A DNA stretch of 64,000 nucleotides from an uncultured Lachnospiraceae bacterium (GTDB lineage Bacteria; Bacillota; Clostridia; Lachnospirales; Lachnospiraceae): positions 21,691 to 85,690 of the forward strand of contig CALWLY010000015.1 of NCBI GenBank assembly GCA_944381635.1, given 5' to 3'. The position numbers and the translations under genes are program-made. This document shows positions 26,466 to 35,704 of this stretch, one piece after another. How positions within the stretch are numbered: position 1 is the stretch's first letter; every line of letters starts with the position of its first letter. The notes beneath the pieces are model-generated. The model was given only the letters and a program-made list of their open reading frames with translations. It searched no databases and was not told the DNA's origin.

Positions 26466-27737
26466 GTGCTTTTTATTAAAAACGTTCATCTGGTAGATCC
26501 GGCATCCGGAACAGATGGAATCAGAGATATTCTTACCGACAATGGAAAAATTGCAGCGATAGGGGAACATCTTCCCCTGCCGGACGGAGACTGCGCAGTG
26601 ATTGACGGCAGTGGTCTGACGGCAGCGCCCGGGTTAGTGGATGTGCATATCCATTTTCGTGATCCCGGCGCCACTTACAAAGAAGACATTCACACAGGGG
26701 CAAAGGCGGCTGCAGCGGGTGGTGTGACAAGCGTAGTGCTGATGGCGAACACCACTCCCCGTGTGGATAATGTGGATACACTGCATTATATTATAGAAAA
26801 AGGAAAAGAGACAGGGATTCATGTGTACACCTGCGCCAACGTGACAGAAGGAATGAAGGGAGAAAAACTGGTGGATATGTCCCTTCTTAAGGCAGAGGGC
26901 GCTGTGGGATTTACGGACGACGGCATGCCGCTTTTAGATGAAAAGATAGCAAAACAGGCCATGGAGGCTGTGGCAGCCTTGGATATGCCCATCAGCTTTC
27001 ACGAAGAAAATCCTGCCTATATTCAGAATAACGGGGTCAATGCAGGCAGAGCAAGCCAGCATTACGGCATCGGCGGCTCGGACCGTATGGCAGAGATTGA
27101 CATGGTAAAAAGGGACGTGGAGCTTGCCCTTAAAACAGGTGCAAGTATTGTGGTTCAGCATATCAGCACAAAGGAAGCGGTGGAACTTGTAAGACAGGGA
27201 AAGACGCGTGGAGGAAAGATTCACGCGGAGGCGGCGCCTCACCATTTTACGCTGACCGAGGAGGCGGTCATTCAGTACGGAACTTTGGCGAAAATGAATC
27301 CGCCTTTGAGGGAGGAAGCGGACAGGCTTGCCATCATCAAGGGACTGGCTGATGGTACCATCGATATGATCGCCACTGACCATGCGCCCCACAGCAAAGA
27401 GGAAAAAGAAAAGCCCATCACAGAGGCGCCAAGCGGTATTATCGGCCTGGAAACTTCCCTGGCTTTGTCTTTGGAACAGCTCTGGGCGCCTGGATATCTT
27501 ACCATGAGCCAGCTGATTGAGCGCATGAGTCTGGCACCGGCAAAGCTGTACAAGCTGGATGCCGGCTATGTGGCAGAGGGAGGACCGGCGGATCTTGTTC
27601 TTTTTGACCCGGAAGAGGAATGGACGCCGGAAAAATTTGCCTCCAGGTCCCAGAATTCCCCGTTCCTTGGAAAAACCTTGAAAGGCAAAGTAAAATATAC
27701 CATTTGCGCCGGAAATGTGGTATATTCGGAACAGTAG
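26466..27737 (+). CDS. pyrC: dihydroorotase
   Basis: A 423-residue class I dihydroorotase, the third step of pyrimidine synthesis. The zinc-binding HxH is in VDVHIHFRDPG (about residue 60); the carboxylated-Lys region, SFHEENP, VQHISTKEAV and ATDHAPHS complete the metal site. A GTG at 26466 is taken as the start because AAGGAGG lies ~10 bp upstream and the product then begins in the family way (LFIKNVHLVDP); upstream in-frame codons would read through the hairpin element. It heads pyrC-pyrK-pyrD. Confidence 0.94.
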   Translation: MLFIKNVHLVDPASGTDGIRDILTDNGKIAAIGEHLPLPDGDCAVIDGSGLTAAPGLVDVHIHFRDPGATYKEDIHTGAKAAAAGGVTSVVLMANTTPRVDNVDTLHYIIEKGKETGIHVYTCANVTEGMKGEKLVDMSLLKAEGAVGFTDDGMPLLDEKIAKQAMEAVAALDMPISFHEENPAYIQNNGVNAGRASQHYGIGGSDRMAEIDMVKRDVELALKTGASIVVQHISTKEAVELVRQGKTRGGKIHAEAAPHHFTLTEEAVIQYGTLAKMNPPLREEADRLAIIKGLADGTIDMIATDHAPHSKEEKEKPITEAPSGIIGLETSLALSLEQLWAPGYLTMSQLIERMSLAPAKLYKLDAGYVAEGGPADLVLFDPEEEWTPEKFASRSQNSPFLGKTLKGKVKYTICAGNVVYSEQ

Positions 27738-27811
27738 AAAATTCTTCCCATCGGAAGGGAAGAGGTCTGAGGATTTTGGATCAGACAGAGATTGTATAAG
27801 GAGATAAAAAC

Positions 27812-28591
27812 ATGGCACAGAAGAAAAAAGTAACTGCCCGGGTGCTTGGCCAGAAATGTCTGGCGGAAGGCATCTATGATATGTGGCTGAAAACAGAACT
27901 TGCAGCGTCTGCATCCTGCGGACAGTTTATTGCAGTCTATCCAAAAGATAAAAGCACACTGCTTCCCCGCCCCATCAGTATCTGTGAGGTGGACAAAGAA
28001 AAGGAAGCACTTAGAATTGTTTATCGTGTGGCCGGTGCGGGAACTACAGAATTTTCCACATACAAAGAAGGAGACACAGTAGAAATTCTCGGAATTTTAG
28101 GAAACGGCTTTCCGGTTGAAAAGGCAGAAAAGGGAATGACAGCTTTTCTGATGGGCGGCGGTATCGGAGTTCCCCCTATTTTAGAGCTGGCTAAGGAACT
28201 TGACTGCCGTAAACAGATCGTAGTGGGATACAGAGACGCCGGCTGCTTTCTGAAAGAGGATCTGGAAAAGTACGGAGAAGTCTTTATTGCCACGGAGGAT
28301 GGAAGCGTGGGAACAAAGGGAAATGTCATGGATGCGATCCGCGAGAACGCTCTGAAAGCGGACATTATCTATGCCTGCGGACCGATGCCGATGCTGCGCG
28401 CGATCAAAGCGTACGCAAAGGAAGCGGGAATTCCGGCTTATATTTCTCTGGAGGAACGTATGGCCTGCGGCGTAGGTGCCTGTCTGGGATGCGTGTGCAA
28501 GACAAAGGAAGTGGATCATCACTCTCATGTACACAATGCCCGCATCTGCACGGACGGACCGGTATTTGAAGCGGAAGAAGTAGACATCTGA
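27812..28591 (+). CDS. pyrK: dihydroorotate dehydrogenase electron-transfer subunit
   Basis: A 259-residue FAD and [2Fe-2S] subunit that passes electrons from PyrD to NAD+. FAD-binding RPISICEVD is near residue 53, NAD-binding GGGIGVPPILELAKEL near residue 112, and the cluster cysteines near the C terminus are ACGVGACLGCVC plus a final C in ARICTDGPVF. It precedes pyrD, its obligate partner. The ATG follows AAGGAGATAAAAAC. Confidence 0.95.
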   Translation: MAQKKKVTARVLGQKCLAEGIYDMWLKTELAASASCGQFIAVYPKDKSTLLPRPISICEVDKEKEALRIVYRVAGAGTTEFSTYKEGDTVEILGILGNGFPVEKAEKGMTAFLMGGGIGVPPILELAKELDCRKQIVVGYRDAGCFLKEDLEKYGEVFIATEDGSVGTKGNVMDAIRENALKADIIYACGPMPMLRAIKAYAKEAGIPAYISLEERMACGVGACLGCVCKTKEVDHHSHVHNARICTDGPVFEAEEVDI

Positions 28592-28663
28592 TGCCTGTGC
28601 CATCATGCATGACGGCCGGGAGATTCGGATACAGGAATGGACTAGGTGGAAATGGAGAAGAGA

Positions 28664-29566
28664 ATGAATACAAAAGTGACAATCGCCGGTGTGGAATTTA
28701 AGAATCCGGTTATGACAGGTTCCGGTACTTTTGGTTCCGGTATGGAATACAGTGAATTTGTAGATTTGAATAAACTTGGCGCGGTGGTGACAAAAGGCGT
28801 GGCCAATGTGCCCTGGCCGGGAAATCCCATTCCCCGTGTGGCAGAGGTTTATGGCGGAATGTTAAACGCCATCGGACTGCAGAATCCGGGTATTGATGTT
28901 TTCATGGAAAGAGATATCCCTTTTCTGAAACAGTTCGACACAAAGATCATTGTGAATGTGTGTGGAAAAACGGTGGAGGATTACCTGGAAGTTGTGGAAA
29001 AACTGGGAGATGCCGATGTTGATATGCTGGAAATCAACGTTTCCTGCCCTAACGTTAAGGAGGGAGCGATTGCTTTCGGACAGAAAGCGGAAGCTCTTTA
29101 TGACATTACTTCCCGGATAAAGGAAAAGGCAAAACAGCCCATTATCATGAAATTAAGTCCCAATGTGACAAGCATTGCCGAGATGGCAAAGGCTGCGGAG
29201 GCAGCAGGGGCAGACGCTATTTCCCTGATCAACACCATCACCGGCATGAAAATTGACATCCACAAAAGAGCTTTTGTGCTGGCAAACAAGACAGGAGGCA
29301 TGTCAGGTCCTGCCATTAAGCCCATCGCAGTGCGTATGGTTTACGAGTGTGCCAACGCGGTAAAAATTCCCATCATCGGAATGGGCGGCATTCAGAATGC
29401 AGAGGATGCGGTGGAATTTCTCATGGCCGGAGCAACAGGCGTTGCCGTAGGAGCCATGAACTTTATCAACCCTTATGCAACCTGCCAGGTAGCGGAGGGA
29501 ATTGAAGATTACATGAGAAAATATCACATCGAAGATATTCATGAAATCATCGGCTGTGTGAAATAA
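28664..29566 (+). CDS. pyrD: dihydroorotate dehydrogenase B, catalytic subunit
   Basis: A 300-residue FMN TIM-barrel enzyme oxidising dihydroorotate to orotate. Seen are NPVMTGSGTFGSGMEY, the NVSCPNV segment with the class 1 active-site cysteine, IIMKLSPNV, and the FMN-phosphate site GMGGIQNAEDAVEFLMAGA. It works as a heterotetramer with PyrK. The ATG at 28664 is preferred (GGAG 6 bp upstream); a GTG at 28646 and an ATG at 28652 are alternatives. A terminator follows. Confidence 0.95.
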   Translation: MNTKVTIAGVEFKNPVMTGSGTFGSGMEYSEFVDLNKLGAVVTKGVANVPWPGNPIPRVAEVYGGMLNAIGLQNPGIDVFMERDIPFLKQFDTKIIVNVCGKTVEDYLEVVEKLGDADVDMLEINVSCPNVKEGAIAFGQKAEALYDITSRIKEKAKQPIIMKLSPNVTSIAEMAKAAEAAGADAISLINTITGMKIDIHKRAFVLANKTGGMSGPAIKPIAVRMVYECANAVKIPIIGMGGIQNAEDAVEFLMAGATGVAVGAMNFINPYATCQVAEGIEDYMRKYHIEDIHEIIGCVK

Positions 29567-29587
29567 GTATTCCAAATCTTTAAGATT

Positions 29588-29646
29588 AAAGGAGCGGAAA
29601 CAGAGGCGGACTTGCTGTCTGTCCTGTGGGATGCTCCTTTTTATTT
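29588..29646 (+). terminator. terminator of the pyr cluster
   Basis: AAAGGAGC / GCTCCTTT outer stem with an inner ACAG..CTGT stem, followed by TTATTTT. Confidence 0.65.
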
Positions 29647-29684
29647 TAAAGGAAATCAAAACATCATACTGACGGGTTTCAGTC

Positions 29685-29711
29685 ATATCCGGGCAAATAC
29701 GGTAATACATT
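29685..29711 (+). promoter_or_regulatory. sigma-E-type promoter of sipL
   Basis: ATA (29685-29687), 16-bp spacer, AATACATT (29704-29711): one base off the -10 consensus CATACANT, with the same spacing as the spoIID promoter. Confidence 0.65.
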
Positions 29712-29769
29712 TTACAAAAAGTATCCGGGGCAGTACAAAGAGGCTTCGGACCGTATCAGGAGGGCATTT

Positions 29770-31329
29770 ATGGAACTGGTCAGGAAAAACATACATATGG
29801 ATCAGATAAAGTGTAAGGCGGGAACACAGATCACGCTGGAGGATGATATCAATATTACAGACGCAAAACCCGATGTTTACCAGCTGATCATGGAGCAGGG
29901 GGAAATTGAGATTGAGGAAATGCGTCCGGTGGCAGATCATGTGCATATAAGAGGAAAGCTGCACTTTGAAGTGTTGTATCTGTCGGATGAAGATGTGAGA
30001 CGTCCGGCGTGTATGCAGGGAGTTCTCCCGTTTGAAGAACAGATTTATATGGAGGGCGTCACAGCCAACGATGGAGTAACGGTACGCAAGGAACTGGAAG
30101 ATTTGAGCGTGGGTCTGATCAATTCCAGAAAACTCAGCGTTCAGGCGCTTTTAAATCTGGAACTGTTTGTGGAAGAGATTCAGGATATGGAAGCCGCAGT
30201 GGAAATATCCGGCGAAGATGCGGTGGAAGTTCGGAAAAAGACCATGAATCCCGCCGGACTTTCCATACAGAAAAAGGATATATTTAGGGTCAGGGAGGAA
30301 CTGGAACTTCCGGGAGGCATGCCGAATATTTTTGATCTGCTGTGGCAGAGCGTCACTTTTTGTGAACCGGAATTTCGAATTCTTGACGGCAGGCTTAACC
30401 TGAAAGGAGAGCTGAAAATTTTTCTTCTTTACGAAGGAGAAGGGGAAAGCAGACCGGTTCAGTGGTACGAAACTTCGGTACCGGTGAACGGCATGCTGGA
30501 ATGCAGCGGTATGCAGGAGGATATGGTGGGAGATATTTCCTGCCGCATCGGGCATAAGGAACTGGAAGTGAAAGCGGATGAGGACGGCGAGGACAGAAAA
30601 ATTTCCCTGGATATCGTGCTTGATCTGGACATGAAAATATACCAGGAGCAAACTACCGAGGTTGTCTGCGATGTGTATGGCGTTACGAAGGAAATTGAGG
30701 CGGTAAAAGGAAGCGGTAAATGGAAGGAACTTCTGTTAAAGACAACGGGAAAAACAAAGGTGTCCGAGCGGTTTAAAGTCGCCGCAGGTTTTCCGGGGAT
30801 CGCGCAGATCTGCTTTTCCAAAGGGCAGGTTCAGGTTGGGATGACGGAAGTGACCGAGGAGGGAATCCGGATTACCGGCCAGGCTGTCATTGCTTCCCTT
30901 TACACCACGGGGGACGGTGAGATGCCCCTTGGAAGCCTGAAAGGAACCATACCATTTTCTTATCTTTTGGAAGTTCCGAAAATGGAGCGCGGGTGCGGCT
31001 ATCATGTGGATGTGGCAATCGAGCAGCTGGCGGCATCGGGATTTTCCGGGGAGGAAATGGATGTGAAAGCCGTTCTTGTCTTTTCAGCAATCGTTTTCGC
31101 GCAGCATGAGGAATCCGTGATTTCGGATATCAAAGTCAGCGAGCTGAATCCGGAAAAACTGGCTGATCTTCCGGGAATTGCCGCGTACATGGTAAAAGAA
31201 GGCGATAGTCTTTGGGATATTGGAAAGCATTATTATGTGCCCATACAGCAGCTGAAAGAAATCAATGAACTTTCCTCAGACGAAATAAAACCCGGGGATA
31301 AAATCCTCATTGTAAAAGGAATTTCCTGA
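29770..31329 (+). CDS. sipL: SipL-like spore coat morphogenetic protein (SPOCS/DUF3794 + LysM)
   Basis: A 519-residue mother-cell protein. The N-terminal ~480 residues consist of SPOCS (DUF3794) domains (TQITLEDDINITDAKPDVYQLI at the start; EELELPGGMPNIFDLLWQSV near residue 177). The C terminus is one LysM domain (YMVKEGDSLWDIGKHYYVPIQQLKEINEL...GDKILIVKG). This is the architecture of C. difficile SipL, which binds SpoIVA via LysM and anchors the coat. The ATG at 29770 follows CAGGAGGGC, and a sigma-E-like promoter precedes it. Confidence 0.88.
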   Translation: MELVRKNIHMDQIKCKAGTQITLEDDINITDAKPDVYQLIMEQGEIEIEEMRPVADHVHIRGKLHFEVLYLSDEDVRRPACMQGVLPFEEQIYMEGVTANDGVTVRKELEDLSVGLINSRKLSVQALLNLELFVEEIQDMEAAVEISGEDAVEVRKKTMNPAGLSIQKKDIFRVREELELPGGMPNIFDLLWQSVTFCEPEFRILDGRLNLKGELKIFLLYEGEGESRPVQWYETSVPVNGMLECSGMQEDMVGDISCRIGHKELEVKADEDGEDRKISLDIVLDLDMKIYQEQTTEVVCDVYGVTKEIEAVKGSGKWKELLLKTTGKTKVSERFKVAAGFPGIAQICFSKGQVQVGMTEVTEEGIRITGQAVIASLYTTGDGEMPLGSLKGTIPFSYLLEVPKMERGCGYHVDVAIEQLAASGFSGEEMDVKAVLVFSAIVFAQHEESVISDIKVSELNPEKLADLPGIAAYMVKEGDSLWDIGKHYYVPIQQLKEINELSSDEIKPGDKILIVKGIS

Positions 31330-31343
31330 AAAACAGATGTTCA

Positions 31344-31372
31344 TTGACGAAACTTTTGGGATTGTATATAAT
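31344..31372 (+). promoter_or_regulatory. sigma-A promoter of ispE
   Basis: TTGACG (31344-31349), 17 bp, TATAAT (31367-31372). The transcript would start near 31379, giving a ~150-nt leader that contains the CCAGGGTC element. Confidence 0.75.
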
Positions 31373-31419
31373 TAAGTACAATCAGTGTATACAAAATACA
31401 AGACGTGTAAAAAATAGAG

Positions 31420-31485
31420 GATGCCAGGGTCAAAAGGTCATGTGTTTCACGCCTGCGCAAAAAGGCATGGCTTTGAGACCCGCCA
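31420..31485 (+). repeat. CCAGGGTC element, copy 2 (ispE leader)
   Basis: GATGCCAGGGTCAAAAGGTC (31420-31439) followed by ATGTGTTTCACGCCTGCG and GGCATGGCTTTGAGACCCG. It shares the left arm with copy 1 and the TTTCACGC..TGCG...ATG.CTT.GAG.CCCG part with copy 3 (42794). Confidence 0.6.
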
Positions 31486-31526
31486 AACGTAAAAGGAAAG
31501 TCCCCAAAGGACAGATGGGAGTACAG

Positions 31527-32408
31527 ATGGAAAAATTGACGATAAAAGCGATGGCGAAGGTAAACCTGGGACTGGATGTGATCCGGCGCAGGGAGGACGG
31601 CTATCATGAAGTAAAGATGATCATGCAGACCGTCGACTTATTTGATGAACTGACTTTTGAGGTGCAAGAAGAAAACAGAATTGAGGTATTTACGGACAAT
31701 CAGGAGCTCCCCTGCGATGAGGGAAACCTGATTTACCGTGCGGCAGCGCTTTTGACGGAAAAATGTCGTCTGGAAAAAGGAATTCGCATCACTTTGAAAA
31801 AAAATATTCCCATAGCCGCCGGAATGGCCGGGGGAAGTACGGATGCGGCAGCAACCCTTGTGGGAATGAACCGCCTCTTTGACCTGGGACTTTCTGTGAA
31901 AGACCTTCAGGAACTGGGGGTAAAGATCGGAGCGGATGTTCCCTACTGCATTCAGGGAGGAACGATGCTGTCGGAGGGAATCGGAGAAATTTTATCGCCG
32001 CTTCCTCCGGTGCCGGACTGCTATGTTGTAGTGGCTAAACCGGAAATCAACGTTTCCACCAAATTTGTCTATGAAAATCTTCATGCCGAGTCGCTGAAAG
32101 AACATCCGGACATTGACGGCATGATAGTATGCCTTACAAACAAAGATTTAAAAGGCATGGCAGAAAAAATGGGAAATGTGCTGGAAACGGTGACAGCAAA
32201 ACATTACCCGGTGATAGAGGAAATCAAAGCATTTCTGGCAGAGCGAGGGGCTCTGCGCGCCATGATGAGCGGAAGCGGCCCCACAGTCTTTGCCTTGTTT
32301 GAAGAAAAACAGACTGCCCGGAAAGCCTACGAAGAATTGAAGCAGGCAGGGTATACCAGACAGGTTTATCTGACCGGATTTACTTCCGATACCTGTGTGG
32401 AAGTCTGA
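31527..32408 (+). CDS. ispE: 4-diphosphocytidyl-2-C-methyl-D-erythritol kinase
   Basis: A 293-residue GHMP kinase of the MEP isoprenoid pathway. MAKVNLGLDVIRRREDGYHEV is the family start, the ATP-binding PIAAGMAGGSTDAAATL lies near residue 95, and MMSGSGPTVFALF is the third GHMP motif. The start at 31527 is chosen because GGGAG is 5 bp upstream and it gives the normal length. The GntR gene begins 26 bp after the stop and may share its transcript. Confidence 0.95.
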   Translation: MEKLTIKAMAKVNLGLDVIRRREDGYHEVKMIMQTVDLFDELTFEVQEENRIEVFTDNQELPCDEGNLIYRAAALLTEKCRLEKGIRITLKKNIPIAAGMAGGSTDAAATLVGMNRLFDLGLSVKDLQELGVKIGADVPYCIQGGTMLSEGIGEILSPLPPVPDCYVVVAKPEINVSTKFVYENLHAESLKEHPDIDGMIVCLTNKDLKGMAEKMGNVLETVTAKHYPVIEEIKAFLAERGALRAMMSGSGPTVFALFEEKQTARKAYEELKQAGYTRQVYLTGFTSDTCVEV

Positions 32409-32434
32409 GAGGATAAGTGACAGGGAGTAATACA

Positions 32435-33109
32435 ATGAATGGATTTGATCAGGACGAAAGAAACGACTTTCTGCCCCTTCGCGATGTGGTGTTCCAAACG
32501 TTACGGCAAAGTATTCTTACCGGTGAGTTAAAACCCGGTGAGCGGCTTCTGGAAATTCATCTGGCGGACAAGCTGGGCGTCAGCCGCACTCCGATCAGAG
32601 AGGCGATCCGAAAGCTGGAGCTGGAAGGCCTTGTGACGATGATACCAAGGCGTGGTGCCGAAGTGGCGCAGATTACGGAAAAAAATTTAAGAGATGTGTT
32701 GGAAGTGCGAAAAGCTCTGGATGTTCTGGCGGTACAGCTTGCCTGTGAAAGGATTACCGCAGAGCAGCTGGACGAACTGAAAAAAGCATGCGACGAATTT
32801 GCGGCTTTGGCGGGAACGGATGAAGTTGTAAAAATTGCAGAGGCGGACGTTAAACTGCATGATATCATAGTGCGTGCCAGCGATAACCAGAAACTGGCGC
32901 AGATGATCCACAAATTTTCTCAGCAGATGTACCGATACCGCCTGGAATATATCAAAGATAAGGCAAACCACGAGAAGCTGGTGAAGGAACATGCGGTGAT
33001 TTATAACTGCATTCTGAATCGGGACAAAGAGGGCGGAGCACGGATTATCGAAGCTCACATAGAAAACCAGGAGCGCGGTGTGATCCACAGGCTTTCTGAA
33101 TCCAGATAG
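32435..33109 (+). CDS. GntR-family (FadR/FCD) transcriptional regulator
   Basis: A 224-residue regulator. The winged HTH (RLLEIHLADKLGVSRTPIREAIRKLELEGLV) occupies residues ~35-75; the helical FCD ligand-binding domain follows, with metal-type residues in DVKLHDIIVRASDN and KEHAVIYNCIL. The ligand is unknown, often a carboxylic acid in this subfamily. The ATG at 32435 follows CAGGGAGTAATACA. Confidence 0.88.
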   Translation: MNGFDQDERNDFLPLRDVVFQTLRQSILTGELKPGERLLEIHLADKLGVSRTPIREAIRKLELEGLVTMIPRRGAEVAQITEKNLRDVLEVRKALDVLAVQLACERITAEQLDELKKACDEFAALAGTDEVVKIAEADVKLHDIIVRASDNQKLAQMIHKFSQQMYRYRLEYIKDKANHEKLVKEHAVIYNCILNRDKEGGARIIEAHIENQERGVIHRLSESR

Positions 33110-33260
33110 CCCCAGGGAAAAGCTGTTTTATTTCCGGCCTGATTTCCGGAATGAAAGCCCCGGAAAGAGTCAATACTCCTAGCAGAAAGAAAAGGCAGAA
33201 AAATGAAGGGATCTTTTCTTTCGAAAAAGAGCCTGTAAAGATGGGCGGATGGGAGTAGAG

Positions 33261-33509
33261 ATGAAAGGGAAAACAAAAAGGAAATCAGTGCGGGAAGGAC
33301 TGTTTGGCATAGTTATGATTCTTGGATTTTTTGGAACGCTGTATCCCCAGTACGGTCTCCCCTTTGACACTTACAAACGGATTTCAGAGGAGAGAGGGAC
33401 AGTGGAAATGGAAGAAATCCTGGAAGATTACAAGCAGATACTGGCAGCCGATCCGGGCGAGGTATCCGTAAAACTGGCATTCCTTGAGGAATTGAAAAAA
33501 TATTTTTAG
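33261..33509 (+). CDS. small single-pass membrane protein, unknown
   Basis: An 82-residue product with a basic N terminus (KGKTKRKSVREG), one hydrophobic helix (LFGIVMILGFFGTLYP) and an acidic helical tail (MEEILEDYKQILAADPGE). The tail resembles part of a TPR-like helix pair. It precedes murI by 64 bp and could be in the same transcript. A start at 33249 is equally possible. No function recognised. Confidence 0.5.
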   Translation: MKGKTKRKSVREGLFGIVMILGFFGTLYPQYGLPFDTYKRISEERGTVEMEEILEDYKQILAADPGEVSVKLAFLEELKKYF

Positions 33510-33573
33510 TGCGGGACTTATTTTGGAGAAAAATCTGCATCCGCCAAAACCTATAGCAGAATGGAGAAGAACC

Positions 33574-34413
33574 ATGAACATAGAAGAAATCAAAGATCTC
33601 AGACAGGCGCCGGTGGGGGTGTTTGATTCCGGTGTGGGGGGATTGACAGTCGCAAGAGAAATCATGAGGCAGATCCCCAATGAAAGGATCGTCTATTTTG
33701 GAGATACGGCCAGGGTACCCTACGGCAGTAAATCCAGAGAGACTATCATCAAATATTCCAGACAGATTCTGAGATTTTTGCAGACACAGCAGGTAAAGGC
33801 TATTGTGGTGGCCTGCAATACGGCCAGCGCCTATGCTCTGGACGAGCTGGAAAAGGAGACGGATATTCCCATTATCGGAGTAGTAAAGCCTGGCGCAAGA
33901 GTGGCGGCCAGAGAGACAAAAAACGGTAAGATTGGGGTTATCGGAACAGAAGGAACGATAGGCAGTCAGATTTACACCAACTATATCAAAAAGCTTCGCC
34001 CGGAAGTCAGTGTGATCGGAAAAGCGTGCCCGCTTTTCGTACCTCTTGTGGAAGAAGGGCTGCTAAAAGACCCCGTAACCGACGAAATTGCCATGCGATA
34101 TCTGAGTGAACTGATCGATGTGGGAATCGATACGTTGATTCTGGGATGCACCCACTATCCGCTGATTCGCTCCACGGTCAGAAAAATCATGGGGGAAGAG
34201 GTGACTTTGGTCAATCCCGCTTATGAGACGGCGATAGAACTGAAACAGCTTTTGACCCAAAAAGGACTTGATAATCCCGAAGCTCCCCATCTGGGAACAG
34301 ACCGATATCGTTTTTATGTCAGTGACGCAGCGGAAAAATTCCAGCGATTCGCCAATTCCATTTTAAAATACGGAATCCTTTCCGCTAAAACCATAAATAT
34401 AGAGGAATACTGA
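33574..34413 (+). CDS. murI: glutamate racemase
   Basis: A 279-residue cofactor-independent racemase that supplies D-Glu for peptidoglycan. The N-terminal GVFDSGVGGLTVAREI, GDTARVPYGSKS, the first catalytic cysteine in VACNTASAYAL and the second in LGCTHYPLI are all present. The ATG at 33574 follows GGAGAAGAACC; the frame is open further upstream but without family similarity. DUF1934 starts 3 bp after the stop, so the two are co-transcribed. Confidence 0.95.
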   Translation: MNIEEIKDLRQAPVGVFDSGVGGLTVAREIMRQIPNERIVYFGDTARVPYGSKSRETIIKYSRQILRFLQTQQVKAIVVACNTASAYALDELEKETDIPIIGVVKPGARVAARETKNGKIGVIGTEGTIGSQIYTNYIKKLRPEVSVIGKACPLFVPLVEEGLLKDPVTDEIAMRYLSELIDVGIDTLILGCTHYPLIRSTVRKIMGEEVTLVNPAYETAIELKQLLTQKGLDNPEAPHLGTDRYRFYVSDAAEKFQRFANSILKYGILSAKTINIEEY

Positions 34414-34415
34414 AT

Positions 34416-34883
34416 ATGACAAAAGAAGTAATGATTGCAATCCGCGGCCTGCAGTTTGATCAGGAACAGGACAGCGATGAAATAGAGACGATACAGCCCG
34501 GTGAATATTATAAGAGAAACGGCGCTCACTACGTTATCTTTCAGGAGTACATGGAAGGATTTCCGGAACCAGTGCGGAATATGATCAAATTTCGGGAGCA
34601 CAGCATGGAACTGACCAAAAAAGGTCCCATTGACGTACATATGGTCTTTGAACAGGATAAAAAGAATGTGACCAATTACCGCACTCCTTACGGAATGATG
34701 CTCATTGGGCTGGATACGGGAAAAGTGGAAGTGGAAGAGGAAGAGCATCGGGTGACACTTCACTTAGGCTATACCCTGGATGTAAATTATGAGTATGTGG
34801 CGGACTGTACCATCTGTCTGGATATCAGAGACAGACAGGCTGCTGACTTTGACCTTACCGGCACTGAAAAAGAGGAGATGTAA
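34416..34883 (+). CDS. DUF1934 (YwiB-like) beta-barrel protein
   Basis: A 155-residue cytoplasmic protein of the DUF1934/YwiB group, a small calycin-like barrel. Typical segments are GEYYKRNGAHYVIFQEYMEG, NYRTPYGMMLIGLDTGKVEV and LGYTLDVNYEYVADCTICLDI. The function is unknown. Its ribosome binding site AGAGGAAT lies in the end of murI, consistent with translational coupling. Confidence 0.8.
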   Translation: MTKEVMIAIRGLQFDQEQDSDEIETIQPGEYYKRNGAHYVIFQEYMEGFPEPVRNMIKFREHSMELTKKGPIDVHMVFEQDKKNVTNYRTPYGMMLIGLDTGKVEVEEEEHRVTLHLGYTLDVNYEYVADCTICLDIRDRQAADFDLTGTEKEEM

Positions 34884-34887
34884 GACT

Positions 34888-34937
34888 AAAAAAGGCATCC
34901 GAAAAGTTGCGTAACAACGACTTTTCGGATGCCTTTT
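34888..34937. terminator. strong bidirectional terminator
   Basis: Perfect 17-bp stem AAAAGGCATCCGAAAAG / CTTTTCGGATGCCTTTT between convergent genes, with T-rich ends on both strands. Confidence 0.85.
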
Positions 34938-34963
34938 GCAGTTCCTGTTTTTACGGATTCCGG

Positions 34964-35443
34964 TTATTTTACCGGTTTGGCACCGGCTTTTTCCTGAAGT
35001 TTTTCCACTTTGCGTTTAAACCAGCTCTTTTTCTTGGTTTCTTTCTTTACGGTATTGTTGCCGTGAAGTCCTTTTACACCGGTAATATAGATACCGCTTA
35101 CCACGGCTTTTACCTCTTTCTTGACCGGAACATCATCAAAAATTTTCTCTTCACAAACTAAAGTCATAATCTGAGGACCGACTTTGGCTTTGACGATCGG
35201 AAGCTTGGAACGGCGCATCAGCTTGGGTGTGCTTTCGATAACGGCCTGTGGAAGACCGGCATCTTTAATCCGCATACGCTTTTTGTCAATGATCAGCATG
35301 GTCACGTTTTGTTTGTAAGCTTCAATCTGAGCCTGCTGTTCTTCCTGTTTTTTCTGCATTTTTTTGCCGACGAAATACAAAGCCACAACACCGGCAATCA
35401 GAATGAGAAGAATAACGATCAATACCACTGTGAAAGTGTTCAT
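34964..35443 (-). CDS. N-terminally anchored membrane protein, unknown
   Basis: A 159-residue protein with an N-terminal transmembrane helix (FTVVLIVILLILIAGVVALYFVG), a short coiled coil (KKMQKKQEEQQAQIEAYKQNV), a compact strand-rich domain and a very basic tail (KKETKKKSWFKRKVEKL). A domain with the segment MLIIDKKRMRIKDAGLP should face the cytoplasm. I do not recognise the family. AGGAGGAGAG precedes the ATG. Confidence 0.7.
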   Translation of the reverse strand: MNTFTVVLIVILLILIAGVVALYFVGKKMQKKQEEQQAQIEAYKQNVTMLIIDKKRMRIKDAGLPQAVIESTPKLMRRSKLPIVKAKVGPQIMTLVCEEKIFDDVPVKKEVKAVVSGIYITGVKGLHGNNTVKKETKKKSWFKRKVEKLQEKAGAKPVK

Positions 35444-35537
35444 GGTATCTCTCCTCCTTACCCTTTGTGTTCTTTTACCATAAGGCGGTAATACTGAAAA
35501 TATTGTAGCAGAGTTTCAGGGATTAAGCAAGGATTCG

Positions 35538-35566
35538 TTGAAGAATTCCGCGAAATGTTATATAAT
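35538..35566 (+). promoter_or_regulatory. sigma-A promoter of the cardiolipin synthase gene
   Basis: TTGAAG (35538-35543), 17 bp, TATAAT (35561-35566). Confidence 0.7.
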
Positions 35567-35704
35567 GCTGTACATCAATGCTGCAGCTTTTGCCAGGTTT
35601 GGACTGCAAAAACGGACTGCCTGAATGTGCTTCCACAAAAGGGCATAATGACACAGCGGGAAACAGCAGATATCTGTCTGTGTGACAGATCAGGGGGATT
35701 GTTT